DNA of 64,000 nt from Rhizophagus irregularis (GCF_026210795.1 NC_089432.1:2914001-2978000), one strand, 5' to 3'. Numbered from the stretch's first letter, positions 35,767-48,074 are shown. Translations and numbers: made by a program. The notes: generated from the letters alone by a model not told the origin.

Positions 35767-38700
35767 ATGTCTAATAGTACTGAATTTAATTCAAATGAGT
35801 GGATTGATTGGATTGAAGAAGCTATTGCAAAAAAGCACATTAAATATTACGATTACAAACATTTTAATAATATTCAAAGAAATTGGTTCTGGAGGTTTTG
35901 GAAAAGTATATCGTGCTAACTGGAAAAGTTTGCGTAATCATTTAGCATTAAAATCTTTCTTTAATTTCAATAACATTACAGTTAAAGAAATCGTTAATGA
36001 AGTAATTATAATAATTATATGTTAAAATTTTATCTTTTTTTTTTGTATTTCTATCTTTAATTATATATTACGTTCTTAACTTAAAATTTTATTTTCAATA
36101 TTAAGCTTAATCTTCAGCGCGAAGTAGATTTTCATGAAAACATTATTCGTTTTTGTGGTATTACAACAGGTATGATATATAATTTGAATCGTTATTATCT
36201 TTTTTTTTTGGAAAAAATAATCTAAATAATTTTTCTTTTTTTCTCAAAGCAAACCAAGATGATAATTCAAAAAAATATTTACTGGTTATGGAATATGCCG
36301 ATAGTGGTACTCTCCGAAATTATTTAAGTGAACATTTTGATAGTCTCACTTGGAAAAATAAATTGGATCTAGCATTTCAATTAGCTAATGCCATATCATG
36401 CTTATATGATGAAGGTATTGTTCATCGTGATTTGGTAGGTTATTTACTTCAGTTATTTACATGTTAATAAATTATACTGTATAATTTTATACTAATTTAG
36501 TCATTGCATTTAATAATAGCACTCAAATAATATATTAGTTCATAAGAATACCATTAAATTAGCAGATTTTGGTTTGTCAAAAAGGATTGAAGAATCATCC
36601 AATATTCAACAAAATTTATTTGGAAGGATTGCTTATATTGATCCACAAGCATTTAATAGAAAAAGGGATAGTAATAATAAAATACAAGTATATTCATTAA
36701 ATAAAAAGAGTGACATCTACAGTATCGGCATACTCTTGTGGGAAATTTCTAGTGGTCGGCCACCTTTTCATAATGACCCACATGATGTTGGTTTGGCTAT
36801 GGAAATTGTACGAGGTCTTAGAGAAAATCCTATACCTAATACACCTGCAGATTACATAAAAATATATACTGGTAAGTACAATTAAACTAATTAGATTAAT
36901 AATGACAATATTCTTTGCTAACAACCTAAAATTTTTTAAATGTATTGTAAAATTATTGTCACAATACATCATGTACTAACCATGATAAGATACTTGTTAT
37001 TGGGTTTGTAGGGACATCGTACAATATGCTTCTATTACAAATTTTGATATTAATTTATAGATATGTAGTAAGATTGATTACAAAAATATATAGTGGCAAA
37101 CCATTGTAAAATTAATTATAAATTGGAAATTGTAAATAGATCGTTGAAAATTTATTATAAAACGATTTGTTATACATGTATTGTAAATTTAAATAATAAA
37201 AATAAATTGTGTAATTAATTATAAGATATATATGTATGTAATGAATAGGCATAAGGCAATTTAAGAATCATAAACTCTCGTAGCCACGCTCAATTAAGGC
37301 AATGTATTACTAGACCTACGCTAAAGATGACTTTAGCAAGGCTTTCTTTGTGAATTAAAGAAATTTCATACACCTTGCCAGCTGGTGGGAAAGCCTATGA
37401 TTTTAACCCCAAATCCCAAATCCCAAATCCCCAAACATCTAGAGACCTGGATTATCTAAAAAAAAAAGGAAATTGGAATGTTGTAAAATATTTCATTGAA
37501 ATGCATAATTAGAACAGAGTTTCACCAAATTTTTCATGTGTTCAAACCAACCAACTGAAAAGGAAAGATGATGAATGTTAGTGACTATTCGCTAAAAAAA
37601 AAAATTTGAAGAAAAAAGTTAAATAACTTACAAAGTTCGCATCTAAAGGAGCCAATTCTAAAAAAAGAAAAAAGAAAGTTAGTATTTGTTTGTTAAAGTA
37701 AATAACTTAGTAAAAAAAAATATCTTACCAAAATTCTGCATCTAAACATTCAAAAAACCAAAGATCTATCTCATTAATAGGTTAGCATTTCATTAAAATT
37801 AAATACACCGTAATTTGCATCTCCAAAGATACCCAAAGAAAAAGCCATCTAAAAAAGAGAAAAAACAAAATGTTAGCAATCGTTTTATTAAAAAAATAAT
37901 TAAAAAATAACCATTTTCTACCAAATTTCCACATGTCCAAGAATTAAGCCATCTAAAAAAAGGAAATCGAAATGTCAGTATTATGTTTCAATAAGAATAA
38001 TTCAGTACTAAAAAAAAAATGGAATATTATTTTTTTCTTATAATTTCAATAAAAATACATACAAAACCGCAAAATAATATCTTGTTATCAATATTTTTAA
38101 CATACTCTAAATTTTTAAACACATGTTTAATTGCTAAACCTTTGTTAAGAAAGAAAAAGCTTGTAGGGAAAATATCAAGTCCTAAAGAAATCTACCTAAA
38201 AAAAGTAAAAATCGAAATGTTAGTAAATGTTTCGTTAAAAGAATAATTTAAAAGAAAAATAAAATTCCTACCGAAATCCTATGAACTAGCCCAAAGACCA
38301 AAGACTGCATACCTAGTTGTCTAAAAAAAAAGAAAAAAAGAACTAAGAAACTATTCAATAAAAACAATTGAAGAAAAAAAAAATATGAACTTACTGAAAT
38401 GTAGCATCAGGAAGATTGAGAGAACCACTTAAATATAAAGAATATTTAAATGGAAAGTACAGGAAAAAAGGACAGGAAGAGGGAAAGAAAGGACAAAGGA
38501 AAGGATAAGAGAAAAGAAAATGAAATAGGATAAAATGATAAAGGATTTGAAATTAAAGGTACAGTGGTAAAAGTTAAAAAAAAGTTGATCATCATATTTA
38601 TTAATTTTTAATCACATGAAACATGTGAAATATGGCCAATATTAACTTTTTTTATTTTTAAGCTGAAGCCGAAGTTCTTACAAGTTACTACAAAACAAAC

Positions 38701-41700
38701 CTAAAAAAAAGCAACCCATTAGTAAACATTTCATTATTTGATTTAAAGTAAGAAAAAAAATCCCCTCAGTTCTCCTTACTGAATTCTTACGCGTTCAGAT
38801 ACCAGAAGACTGGTCATCTACAAAAAGAAGGAAAAAGTAAAACGTTAGAATTATTTCGTTTGAAAGAGTTATTTATAACAATTCCCTCACTGACTTTTCC
38901 ATATATCCAAGTATTCCAAGGAACTGATCATCTACAAAATAAAATAAATGAAATATTATTGATCGTTTGTTAAAAAAATAAAAATAAAAATCTCCTCGCA
39001 GAATTTTTCATGCATCCAAGTACCTTAAAGAATTGATCATTTACAAAAATGAAAAAATGAAATGTTAGAAAAATTTCGTTAAAAGAATTATTTATTTAAA
39101 GAATAGAACTCTTCATATCAAATTTTCCACACGTTCAAATAACTTAAGAACCAGCTTCTACAAAATGAAAAAATTGAAATGTTAGAAATGTCTCATTTAA
39201 AGAAATAAATTTAAAATAAATAATTCTTGTAATCTCCTACCAAATGCTACGTGTCTAAAAAAAGAGTAAAATCAAAATGTTAAAAAAGAATATTTTCAGA
39301 TTTTACTACTATGCGTCCTGAAGATCTTGACTAAAAAAAAATTTGGAGTCCTCCTACTAAAATTTCACATGTCCAAAGGCCTGGCCGTCTAGAAAAAAAT
39401 AAAAATAGATGGAAGCATTTTGTATTGTAAAATAAATAATTATGAAAAAATCTTCCCACCATATTCCTATATGTTTAAGTATCTATAGAACCAAACCATC
39501 TAAAAAAATTAAGAAACAAGCCATTAAAAATCGTTCATTAAAATAAAACAAAGAAATAAATCTTGACAAACTTACCAAAATGTCGCATCAGGGACTGTAA
39601 AAAAAAATTGAAACATAGAAACATTTCATTATCTTGCATGATGTGCTTTCAACCTTTTTTTAAATCAAGTACAAGTGGGAGAAAAATAGGAAGTAATAAG
39701 GAAAATAGGAAATAATAAGGAAATAGAGAAATGGAAATAGGAGAAATGGAAAAAAAGAAAAGGAAAAATTTTTGCTGAAAAAATAAAATATAACCAATTA
39801 ACAGATAAGCTTCGTTAAAATAATAAAAAGAAGTTAAAAAAGCTTAAAAAAAAGATCCGCAAACTGAAAAAAATAGAAAATAATGTAGAAATAATAATTT
39901 ATTTTTTTTTTTACGAAATAAATAAATACAAATTAAAGTAACTAGTATTAGTTAGCATCATCTTACATAAATATATCATGTCACACAGATCTTTGCTAAA
40001 TTGACTGCGGTATAAAAATAGTCTAAATTAGTTTAATAATTTATTTATAAAGTCTATTAAAATTCATCTTGTTAAAAAATTATTTTATTTTTTTATTTTT
40101 TACTCCCTACTTTTACAACTTTGCAGTTGTTTTTCTAACAATGGTAAAAATAACTCATTCAAAATCATACAACATTAACAAAACAAACAATACTACAAGC
40201 AAAAATAAAACTATGTATAAACGTCAAAGAACATCAAACAGTACTATTAAGGAATCCAGTAAGATATTAATTTGTTAATTTTTTTCCATGATTTTATATG
40301 ATGATCTAACTTTAATAACCTGAGTAGGAAAAAAAAGGAAATTCATCCAACCCATCTGGTGAAAGTTTTGATGATGCACGCAATGATCTACTTGATGATC
40401 CAACTCTCGATGAATTTATTATGGATATTAATACTCCTCATAACAGTACCTCTTTTAATAATGAATCTCTTGAGGAATCGGATAAATCACCTATCAAAAA
40501 GTCAAATTCAAATGTAACTAAACGCCTTTTGCATTACAAACCTAATATTAACTTAAGAGATGGATTACTTCATTTACTGCATGTTGTGCATAAAAATTTG
40601 TATTTAATTATGAATCAAATTTGTATTAATAAATTTTATACTATTGGTGTGAAAAGTAAGAAAGAGTGCGTGAAAAGTTATTAGTAAAGAATATTTTAGT
40701 CTGACCGCCAGCGGATAAGTGAATGAAACACTAACATTATGTTAGGAACCTCCTTAACGAGCCAAATTAAGGAGAAGTAATTCATCGTCTTAAAGTGCGT
40801 GGTTAATCAGGTTAAAATACTTACTATTAGCTGTCAATGAAAAATAACAACGTAGTAGTTATATGGTTCGTTATATGTATGACAAACCATGTGTAATGTA
40901 TAAGTAAAAAAAATTGTTTAAAATCGTAAGATGACTTATTAAAATATAATTGTGGCTAAATAAATTACAAGTGCTTGTGTATTAATATATACTTGACAAT
41001 TTATAATCCAAAACTATTGTACAATTCATTATAGAATTTAAATATATTGTACAATACTTGTACAAGTATCGTACAATACATTACGTAAAATTTTAGTTGT
41101 TAGCAAAGTTGATTAATTATAAGCTTATGTATATCAGATTGCTGGAATTATGAACCAGATAATCGTCCAACTGTCAACCAGGTTATTGCAAAATTAGATG
41201 AAATTATTCAAAAAGAAAATGTTCAATTATCAAGTGAACAGAAGAATAATATTGAAGTTCCCAAAAATATTATTGATAATTCATTACATGGAGAAATGTC
41301 CCAATTTATTGAAAATTTTAATAATATGAGTACAGTCGAAATAGAACCTTTAATCTCATCAAATAATAAATTTAACATAATGGTTAATGAAATAATACTT
41401 CATCTTGAAAATACAGAAATGATAAGAAAAAAACATAAAGTCATTAATTATCTTAATAATCATAATAAAACTCCACAAGAATTTTATGCTTGGTTATTAA
41501 ATAATCAAAATGATTCAAATTCTACCTTTTTACTTGGAGTATTTAATCATTTTGGAATTGAAGTCAATGTTGACGAACAAAAAGCATTTGAGTTATATCA
41601 AAATGTGGCAAACTCTGGAAATGTATTTGGAATAACTAGTTTAGGATATTGTTATGTTGTAGGAATTGGAATCAGTGTTGACCAGCAAAAGGCATTTGAA

Positions 41701-42330
41701 CTATATCAAGAAGCTGCAAATTTAGGAAATCCACGTGGAATATTTAGTTTAGGATATTGTTATGATAATGGAATTGGAACTAATATTGATAAACAAAAAT
41801 CATTTGAATTATATCAAAAGGCTGCAAATTTAGGAGATTCATCTGGAATATTTAGTTTAGGACATTGTTATGATAATGGAATTGGAACTAATATTGATAA
41901 ACAAAAGGCATTTGAATTATATCAAAAGGCTGCAAATTTAGGAGATTCGTCTGGAATATTTAGGTTAGGATATTGTTATGATAATGGAATTGGAACTAAT
42001 ATTAATAAACAAAAGGCATTTGAATTATATCAAAAGGCTGCAAATTTAGGAAATTCAGGTGGAATATATAATTTAGGATGTTGTTATAAAAAAGGAATTG
42101 GAACTGATATTGATAAACAAAAAGCATTTGAATTATATCAAGAATCTGCAAATTTTGGTAATAGTTCAGCTCAATATAATCTTGCTTTAATGTATGAAAA
42201 TGGAGAAGGGATTAAGAAGGATATAAATCAAGCAACTTATTGGTATAATAAGTCTGCTGAGCAAGGAGATCAAGGTGCCCAAAACAAATTAAATAAATTA
42301 AATAAACGCAAATGGAAAATTTTTGTATAA
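35767..42330 (+). CDS. Kinase-Sel1 gene with frameshift and giant intron
   Basis: Exons: 35767..36001, 36106..36169, 36250..36434, 36520..36871 and 41138..42330. Motifs are intact (IGSGGFGKV, LALKSF, HRDL, DFG, IYSIGILLWE, CWNYEPDNRP), followed by about seven Sel1 repeats, three of them nearly identical 108-bp units at 41735-42060. Two oddities. Exon 1 has one extra A in 35876..35878 compared with all paralogues, shifting frame between the usual ATG (35767) and the glycine loop; an ATG at 35795 is in frame with the kinase and would give a different N-terminus. Intron 4, normally 60-80 bp, is 4266 bp because of the transposon at 36913..41108; splice sites on both sides are intact. It may be functional, a recent pseudogene, or carry a sequencing error. 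Confidence 0.75.
37430..39600 (-). repeat. Minus-strand micro-exon/intron array
   Basis: Degenerate tandem units of roughly 100-140 bp. Read on the minus strand, each has an acceptor (T-rich, TTTTTTAG), an exon-like piece of about 15-60 nt (for example ATGGCTTAATTCTTGG...), a GTA-starting donor and, about 20-30 nt before the next AG, a branch-like CTAAC (GATTGCTAACAT, CATTTACTAAC). Units are diverged but the order is kept. A purine-rich module at 38440-38600 divides it into two sub-arrays; a second such module follows at 39660-39870. Confidence 0.6.
40141..40684 (+). CDS. Candidate transposon-borne gene
   Basis: Starts at ATG 40141 (MVKITHSKSYNIN...) with a basic, Asn/Thr-rich N-terminus. 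A donor-like GTAAGATA occurs at about 40260 and an acceptor TAG at about 40329. The next open stretch reads GNSSNPSGESFDDARNDLLD, then PTLDEFIMDINTPHNS, and ends KECVKSY. The two pieces do not join in phase as I read them, so the splice model is wrong or the gene is broken. It could be a DNA-binding accessory protein of the element; no domain is recognised. Confidence 0.35.
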
Positions 42331-43391
42331 TTTATTATTAACTTTATTTGGTACTATATTCTGTTATGAGTTACTTTTTTTAATTATATTAGTATGGGTT
42401 TGAAATATATAACGTGAAACAATAATTTAAATTAATTATGTAAAGTAAATATTTTCAAGTCACACTAATGATAAAAAAAAAACTAATTAATTAATCTTAG
42501 AATTGTCATTTTTTTATATTTAGCCTTATACTATGTGATGATTCATTTTTTTGTAAAATCCATATTCCAATATTACATTATTTTCATATACTTTGTGTGA
42601 TTGTGGCAAATAGAAGTTATAATTTACACTTCCAAATTCTATTTCTTTTTTTACCACAAAATTGTTGCAAAAACTCTAAATAATATTTTAAAATATGGCA
42701 TAAATTGGGGTTGGTTTTTTAATATCATACTCAATGAAAAGCATATTAAATAATGATCAGGCCATATATCATTTACGAATGAGAAATATGAATCTATTAA
42801 AATTCAAAATTATCATATATAATATATTCCGATGATTGATAATATTAATGATATCCAAACTCTCACATTAGTTAATCTAGTTTGGTATTATACTTACGAA
42901 ATGTTCTGTAAGAATAAAGTAAATACAAAAACTGAATAGGACAACCAAGACAGCAACCAATTATTTTAATAGAAGAACTTACAATGTTGATGAATTGATA
43001 AGAAATTTATTTATTAAAAAATTTTATTATTTAGGTCATTAATTAAATTTAAAAAATACGGCAATTTCTAAAGATCAGTTATATAAGTTAAGAAGTAGTA
43101 TATTATTAATGACTTCAAAAAAATTTTTGTTATGACACCTTAAATAACACCCTTAAATACTATAAAATTTTGCGAGACTTCAAAAAAAAAAAATGTGAAA
43201 CATGCGTTTTGTTTAATGTAATAGTATGTTACTATGCTTACAGGATTTTTTTTATTTTATTTGTTTTTTTTCTTAAAATTACTTATTGCTATTACACTAC
43301 CATAATATTCGTGCTGAAAACTTTTTTTCTATGTGTAGGTTTTTTAAAACCCATTACATTCATATCGTTTTTGCTATTTCATAAATAAAAA
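42331..43391. other. Convergent intergenic region
   Basis: AT-rich 3' flanks of two convergent SLR-kinase genes. No gene or clear element. A hydrophobic frame at 43170..43388 is explained by poly(T) runs. Confidence 0.45.
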
Positions 43392-45810
43392 TTACAGCAG
43401 TACAGTAAAGTACTGTATATACTTTAAAATTATTTTCCATGAAGAATTTTCTTTTTTTTTCTTAATTTTCTCAAATTTATCTAATTGAAATTGAGCAATT
43501 AGATTACCTTGTTCAGCAGATTTTTCATACCAATATATTGCTTGATTTATATTCTTTTTAACTCCTTTTCCTATTTCATACATAAAAGCAAGATTACATT
43601 GAGCTATTTTATGTCCCAAATTTGCTGACTCTTTAAACAATTGAAATGCATTTTTGAAATTAACTTTAGTTCCAATTCCATAATAATAACAATATCCCAA
43701 CATTATAATTCCACCTAAATATTCTCCATCAGCTGATTTTCTAAATAATTCAAATGCTTTTTGATAATCTTTATCAATTCCATTTCCGTTTAAATACAAA
43801 AGGCCAAGATTACGCATAGCTATTACATTCCCATTACGTGCGGCCTCTTCGTACCAATGAAAAGCTATTCTAAAATCTTTTTTAATATCTGTTTCTTTAT
43901 CACAATATTGAATAATTTTTAATTGTCCCGTTGGATAATCTCTATTAATGAATTTTTCTAAATATTTAAATGCTAATTTTTCATCTTTTATGGTTCCAAT
44001 ACCAAATTCATAACATTTTCCAACATAATATTGTGCCAACAGATGATCTTGTTCGGATGCATTAATAAATAAATGAAATGCTTTCTTTTCATTTTTAATA
44101 GTTTCAATTCCTAAATAACTAAAATATCCAAGTAAAAAAATAAAATTTGGATTATTTTGATAATTTGGATTATTTTGATTACTTAATATCTTTTTACGAA
44201 TTTCTTCTACATTTATATCAAAATTATTAAGATAATCAAGAAAAAGGTAAGGTTGCTCTTTTCCTTCATTTGTTATTTCACATATTTTCATTAATATATC
44301 ATTAACTATTTCACATAAATCTTCATCAACATTTGAATTTGTTGATGTATGATTAATTAATGATTCTTCATTTAATTCATTTAATGAAGTTGAATTTTCA
44401 TTTGATATTTGGTAAGTTATATTATCAATACTTTCATTTTGTCGATAAATAATTGTTCTTAATCTTTTGACGACTTCATTCATTGACGGTCGATTGTCTG
44501 GTTCGTCATCCCAACACTCTAAGTATTTAATAAAATATATCAAAGTTGTATAATTTTATTAATAAATTTAGCCATTGAAATATTTTAAATTTTATCGTTA
44601 TACTTACCAGTATAAAGTTTCTCATAATCAATAGAAGTATTGGGAATAATTTTTTCTCTAAGACCTTTTAAAATTCGAACGGCTAAATTGACATCAGATT
44701 CGTCTTCAAAAGGTGGTTTACCACTTAATATCTCCCATAAGAGTACACCAACACTGTAGACATCGCTTTTTTTATTTAATGAATATGATTGTATGTTGAA
44801 TTTTTTTGGTTCAATGTAAGGAATCATATTAAATGATTTTGTATGTGATTTTGATACTATATCAATTTCTTTTGATAAGCCAAAATCTGCCAACTTTATA
44901 GAATTTTGATGTACCAATATATTACAGGAATGCTATCATAAATATTCAGTAAATATATGTCAATTAAATTAAATTCACGAATATGTAGTAATTATTTACC
45001 AAGTCACTATGCACAATATCATCATCATGTAAAAATGATATAGCACAGGTAAGCTGATATGCCAGATTGCATTTATCATTCCAAGTGAGAACATCAAAGT
45101 TTTTTTTTAAATAGTTACGAAGATTACCCCCGTTGGCATACTCCATTACTAACAAGTAATTTTTTGATTGATCAATTTCATTTTCTACGAATAAATAAAA
45201 AAATATGTATATTAGCTCTTTTTACAAAAAGTCAAATAATCTAACTAATTTAATTTAAATTAGTTTTATCTTACTCGAATTAAGTTTTGCAATTCCATAA
45301 AAGCGAATAACGTTATGATGAACATTCACGTCTCTTTGACGTTTGAGCTAATATAAAAATAAAACTATGAATAAAAAATTGTGATTTGCGTGTTTGAACG
45401 TGCATAATAAAATATATATGTTATGCGCCAGATGCCGATTTGCGTCAGATGACGCCGGCCTACATTATCAATATTTCCAAATATTATAATGCCTTAAGTA
45501 GGTTGGCCAGCATTACTAGCCAGCCGTCATCTGACGCACGTCAGCTGTCAGCTGACGTAACATAGTATATATATTAGATATAAATGAATACCTCACGAAC
45601 GATCTTTTCTAGAGTGAATTCGTTAAAATTAAAAAAGGATTTTAACGCTAAATAATGTTGTGAATTTTTATAATTAGCACGAAATACTCTTCCGAAATTT
45701 CCGATACCAATTTCTTCAATATTATTAAAATTATCATATTTGTAATATTTAATAATTTTTTTTGATATGGCCTCCTCGACACAATATTTTGTACTTATAG
45801 TATTATTCAT
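43392..45810 (-). CDS. Protein kinase with Sel1 repeats, HSD variant
   Basis: Five exons: 45810..45592, 45347..45275, 45184..45000, 44932..44608 and 44518..43392, giving 642 residues. Glycine loop IGIGNFGRV, lysine in LALKSF and DFG (D175) are intact. The catalytic-loop motif reads HSDL (about 156-159) instead of HRDL, so the Asp base remains but the Arg that normally contacts the activation segment is Ser, as in non-RD kinases. About six Sel1-like repeats follow, ending QAIYWYEKSAEQG. Closest to 28568..30788. Intron 1 (244 bp against about 75-105 bp in most paralogues) contains a small MITE. Likely active but regulated differently. Confidence 0.9.
45420..45561. mobile_element. MITE in intron 1 of the HSD kinase
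   Basis: 142 bp with inverted ends GTTA(T/C)G... and an inner GCGTCAGATGACG arm paired with CGTCATCTGACGC. GC-rich compared with the host intron, flanked by ATAT-like DNA. It explains the longer intron. Confidence 0.6.
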
Positions 45811-46565
45811 CTTGATGTTATCAGTTAGTATTATATGTTTTTGTTAGAAAAAAAAAAATTTAAAAAGACTTACAAAAATAAAATCCTTATTTATATAGAA
45901 ATTTTTTTCAACAAAACGATTCAAATCGTCAGATCGGCACAAATTATTAATCGCTAAATTCACCGGTAAATTAAGTTTATAAGGAAATTAATATAATGCA
46001 CTGCATTGTAAGAAGTATCAACAATTTATAATTAGAATGAATCAAAAAGCTTGAAGCGTTTCAAGTTAAAAAGCGAAATAAGCGCATATAATGGACTTTT
46101 AATTATTTCCTTTTTTGAAAATCAAGAACTAATTAAGAAAAAAAATTTTATCGTATAATCGGAGTTCGGCGCATTCACATGAGCATCACGCATGATTATC
46201 TCGATTATGAATGAATCAAAGATGAGGCTAATGATTATTTAACAATGAAACGAGTTGGTTGATCATCTAACCGTTTATGTTTGAACATGTCCAAAAAAGG
46301 TAAATAAAGAAAATCCTTCACCCCAGCCAAATGATCGGCATAGTTTCTAAGCTAAGTGGGCGTGCACTACATCCTAGCTTATAAACTGCCCATGGCCAGA
46401 TTAGCCCACGAGATCTGATTGGTCCAAACAACTTACCAACATTTAATTACAAATAAGGCAATTTTATAACTTTTGACCGGATATTTACTTATAAACTCAT
46501 GGTCAAGGATTGCATTAATGTACATTTTGTACCACCTTGTAACTATAAAAAAGGCAAAAATTTTT
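45811..46565. other. Intergenic, promoter of the HSD kinase
   Basis: No gene seen. 46320-46430 is less AT-rich (GGGCGTGCACTACATCC, GCCCATGGCCAG). Confidence 0.4.
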
Positions 46566-46830
46566 TTAAGGTTACACATTAATTTGGCCAGAATTAAGAT
46601 AATTTCGCCCAGCAAAATTTGGCCGGAATTATAAAACGGACATAAATGTCCGTTTGCAAATTTGGCAAGAATTATAAAAATGGACATAAATGTCCGTTTG
46701 CAAATTTGGCCAGAATTATAAAAACGGACATAAATTTGGCCGGAATTATAAAATAGATGGTTTTCTAATTTGGCCGGAATTATAAAAACGGACATTTATG
46801 TCCGTTTTTGTAAATTTGGCCAGCATTATG
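46566..46830. repeat. Tandem TTTGGCC(A/G)GAATTATAAAA units
   Basis: Seven or so copies of AATTTGGCC(A/G)GAATTATAA, several followed by the palindromic word ACGGACATAAATGTCCGT. Unit spacing varies (about 25-60 bp). The long minus-strand frame here is a by-product of the repeat. The final copy reads TTTGGCCAGCATTATGAATG, like 9088. Confidence 0.75.
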
Positions 46831-48074
46831 AATGTAAATATTTTAACTAATTATTCAGTAATCATAAATAAATAAATTATATTTTGTTGGCTTTGTCTCA
46901 TCAAAATATGCTAAATAGTGGTAATTTCATATTTCTATTATCAATAAATAAAAGTTATTAGCATTTATAAATATTTAAAAATATAAAAAATTATTTCAAG
47001 AAAATGTTAATATTTTATTACCGTAAAGTCCCGAATATAAGCAACCTTTTTTTGCCTATTTCAGCCAAAATCCTTATAAAAAAAACTATAATATCCCCTT
47101 AAAAAAAATATTACAAACTGTAGCTCCGCAATGGTCCTTTATAATGAAAAATGAATCTGACCAAAATCATTATCATTCAGGCCAGGGTGCTCATTTCCCG
47201 GAGTTGCTTATATTCGGGACTTTACGGTATTTATTTATTAATCCTAAAGGTATAAAACTGCTACCATTTAAAATATCTCAAAAAAACAATCCAACAAGCT
47301 ATATATATTTTATCTTTCTATTTGTAATTACTTGATTTCAAGCTAAAGCAGTTTAGCTTTTAGCAATTTAATGTAAATATTTAATCAGATAATAGACATT
47401 TGTTTTTTTTTTTAAATCAGAATACTAGATATTGTTTTATTATTTATTTAATATATAAAAGTTATATGAACATTGTGTTTTATAAATATTATACGAAAAT
47501 TTTGTAAAGAAAATTTACAAAAATTTATAATTGATATAATTAATTAATAATTTAATTTATTATTCTAATTGTTATAAAATAATACATCACATGCTATTTA
47601 TGGAAGTTTACTTTAATATAATATATATATATTACATTAAGAATATATAAATAAATTATTTAATTATCCAATTCATTATATACTATCTTTGTAGATAATG
47701 TTATATAAATATACTATTTATTTAATGCTATTTGGCATTTAAAAAATTGGGTTATTGAAAAAATATTGACTTTTTGGTTTTTTTATTTTTAAAATTGCCA
47801 AAAAATTAGATCTTTCAATTATTAGTATATTAAATATATGTGGAAGTTACATATATAAATATACCTAGTATTTAGTAGTAAATTAAATATATATATGTGA
47901 AAGTTACATAAACATATTGGTATTTAATATAATTTGGTATTTAAAATTATTTTATTAATTAAAATATTTTTTTTATTATTAGATGCAAATTATTTTAAAA
48001 ATTGTCAAAAAATTAGATTCTTTAATTATTAGTACATTACATATGCAATTTAGCAATTGAAAAATTATTTTATT
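46831..48074. other. Intergenic, very AT-rich
   Basis: Apart from the MITE at 47021 there is no gene. 47810-48060 contains diverged direct repeats around TTATTAGTATATTAAATATATGT-like words and GAAGTTACATA, also echoed at 48340-48390. Confidence 0.4.
47021..47227. mobile_element. Stowaway-like MITE with 25-bp perfect TIRs
   Basis: Arms 47021..47045 and 47203..47227 are perfect complements starting CCGTAAAGTCCCGAATATAA. TA on both sides (47019-47020, 47228-47229) is the duplication expected for Tc1/mariner-driven MITEs. Non-coding interior. The perfect arms imply youth. Confidence 0.85.

Larger units (their letters stand above)
36913..41108. mobile_element. 4.2-kb TIR element inside intron 4
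   Basis: Ends are inverted repeats CTTTGCTAACAAC followed by TAAAATTTT and ATGTATTGTA, with ATTGTAC/GTACAAT-rich subterminal DNA on both sides. Removing it leaves an intron of about 70 bp, the family norm. No clean target duplication was seen (ATT against TTG). Contents: two micro-exon/intron arrays on the minus strand (37.4-39.6 kb) and a small plus-strand gene candidate (40141..40684). The TIR does not match the CACTA element at 56589, so the superfamily is uncertain. Confidence 0.7.

Noticed and set aside
38019-38246. 75-codon plus-strand frame in the intron element
   Set aside because: It lies across the diverged array units and its composition follows poly(A) runs.
43170-43388. Hydrophobic 72-codon frame (possible membrane protein)
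   Set aside because: Phe/Leu-rich because of poly(T) DNA; no conserved pattern, between convergent genes.
46433-46795. 120-codon minus-strand open frame
   Set aside because: It is a translation of the TTTGGCC-GAATTAT tandem repeat (YNSGQI repeats) with no splice or start support.
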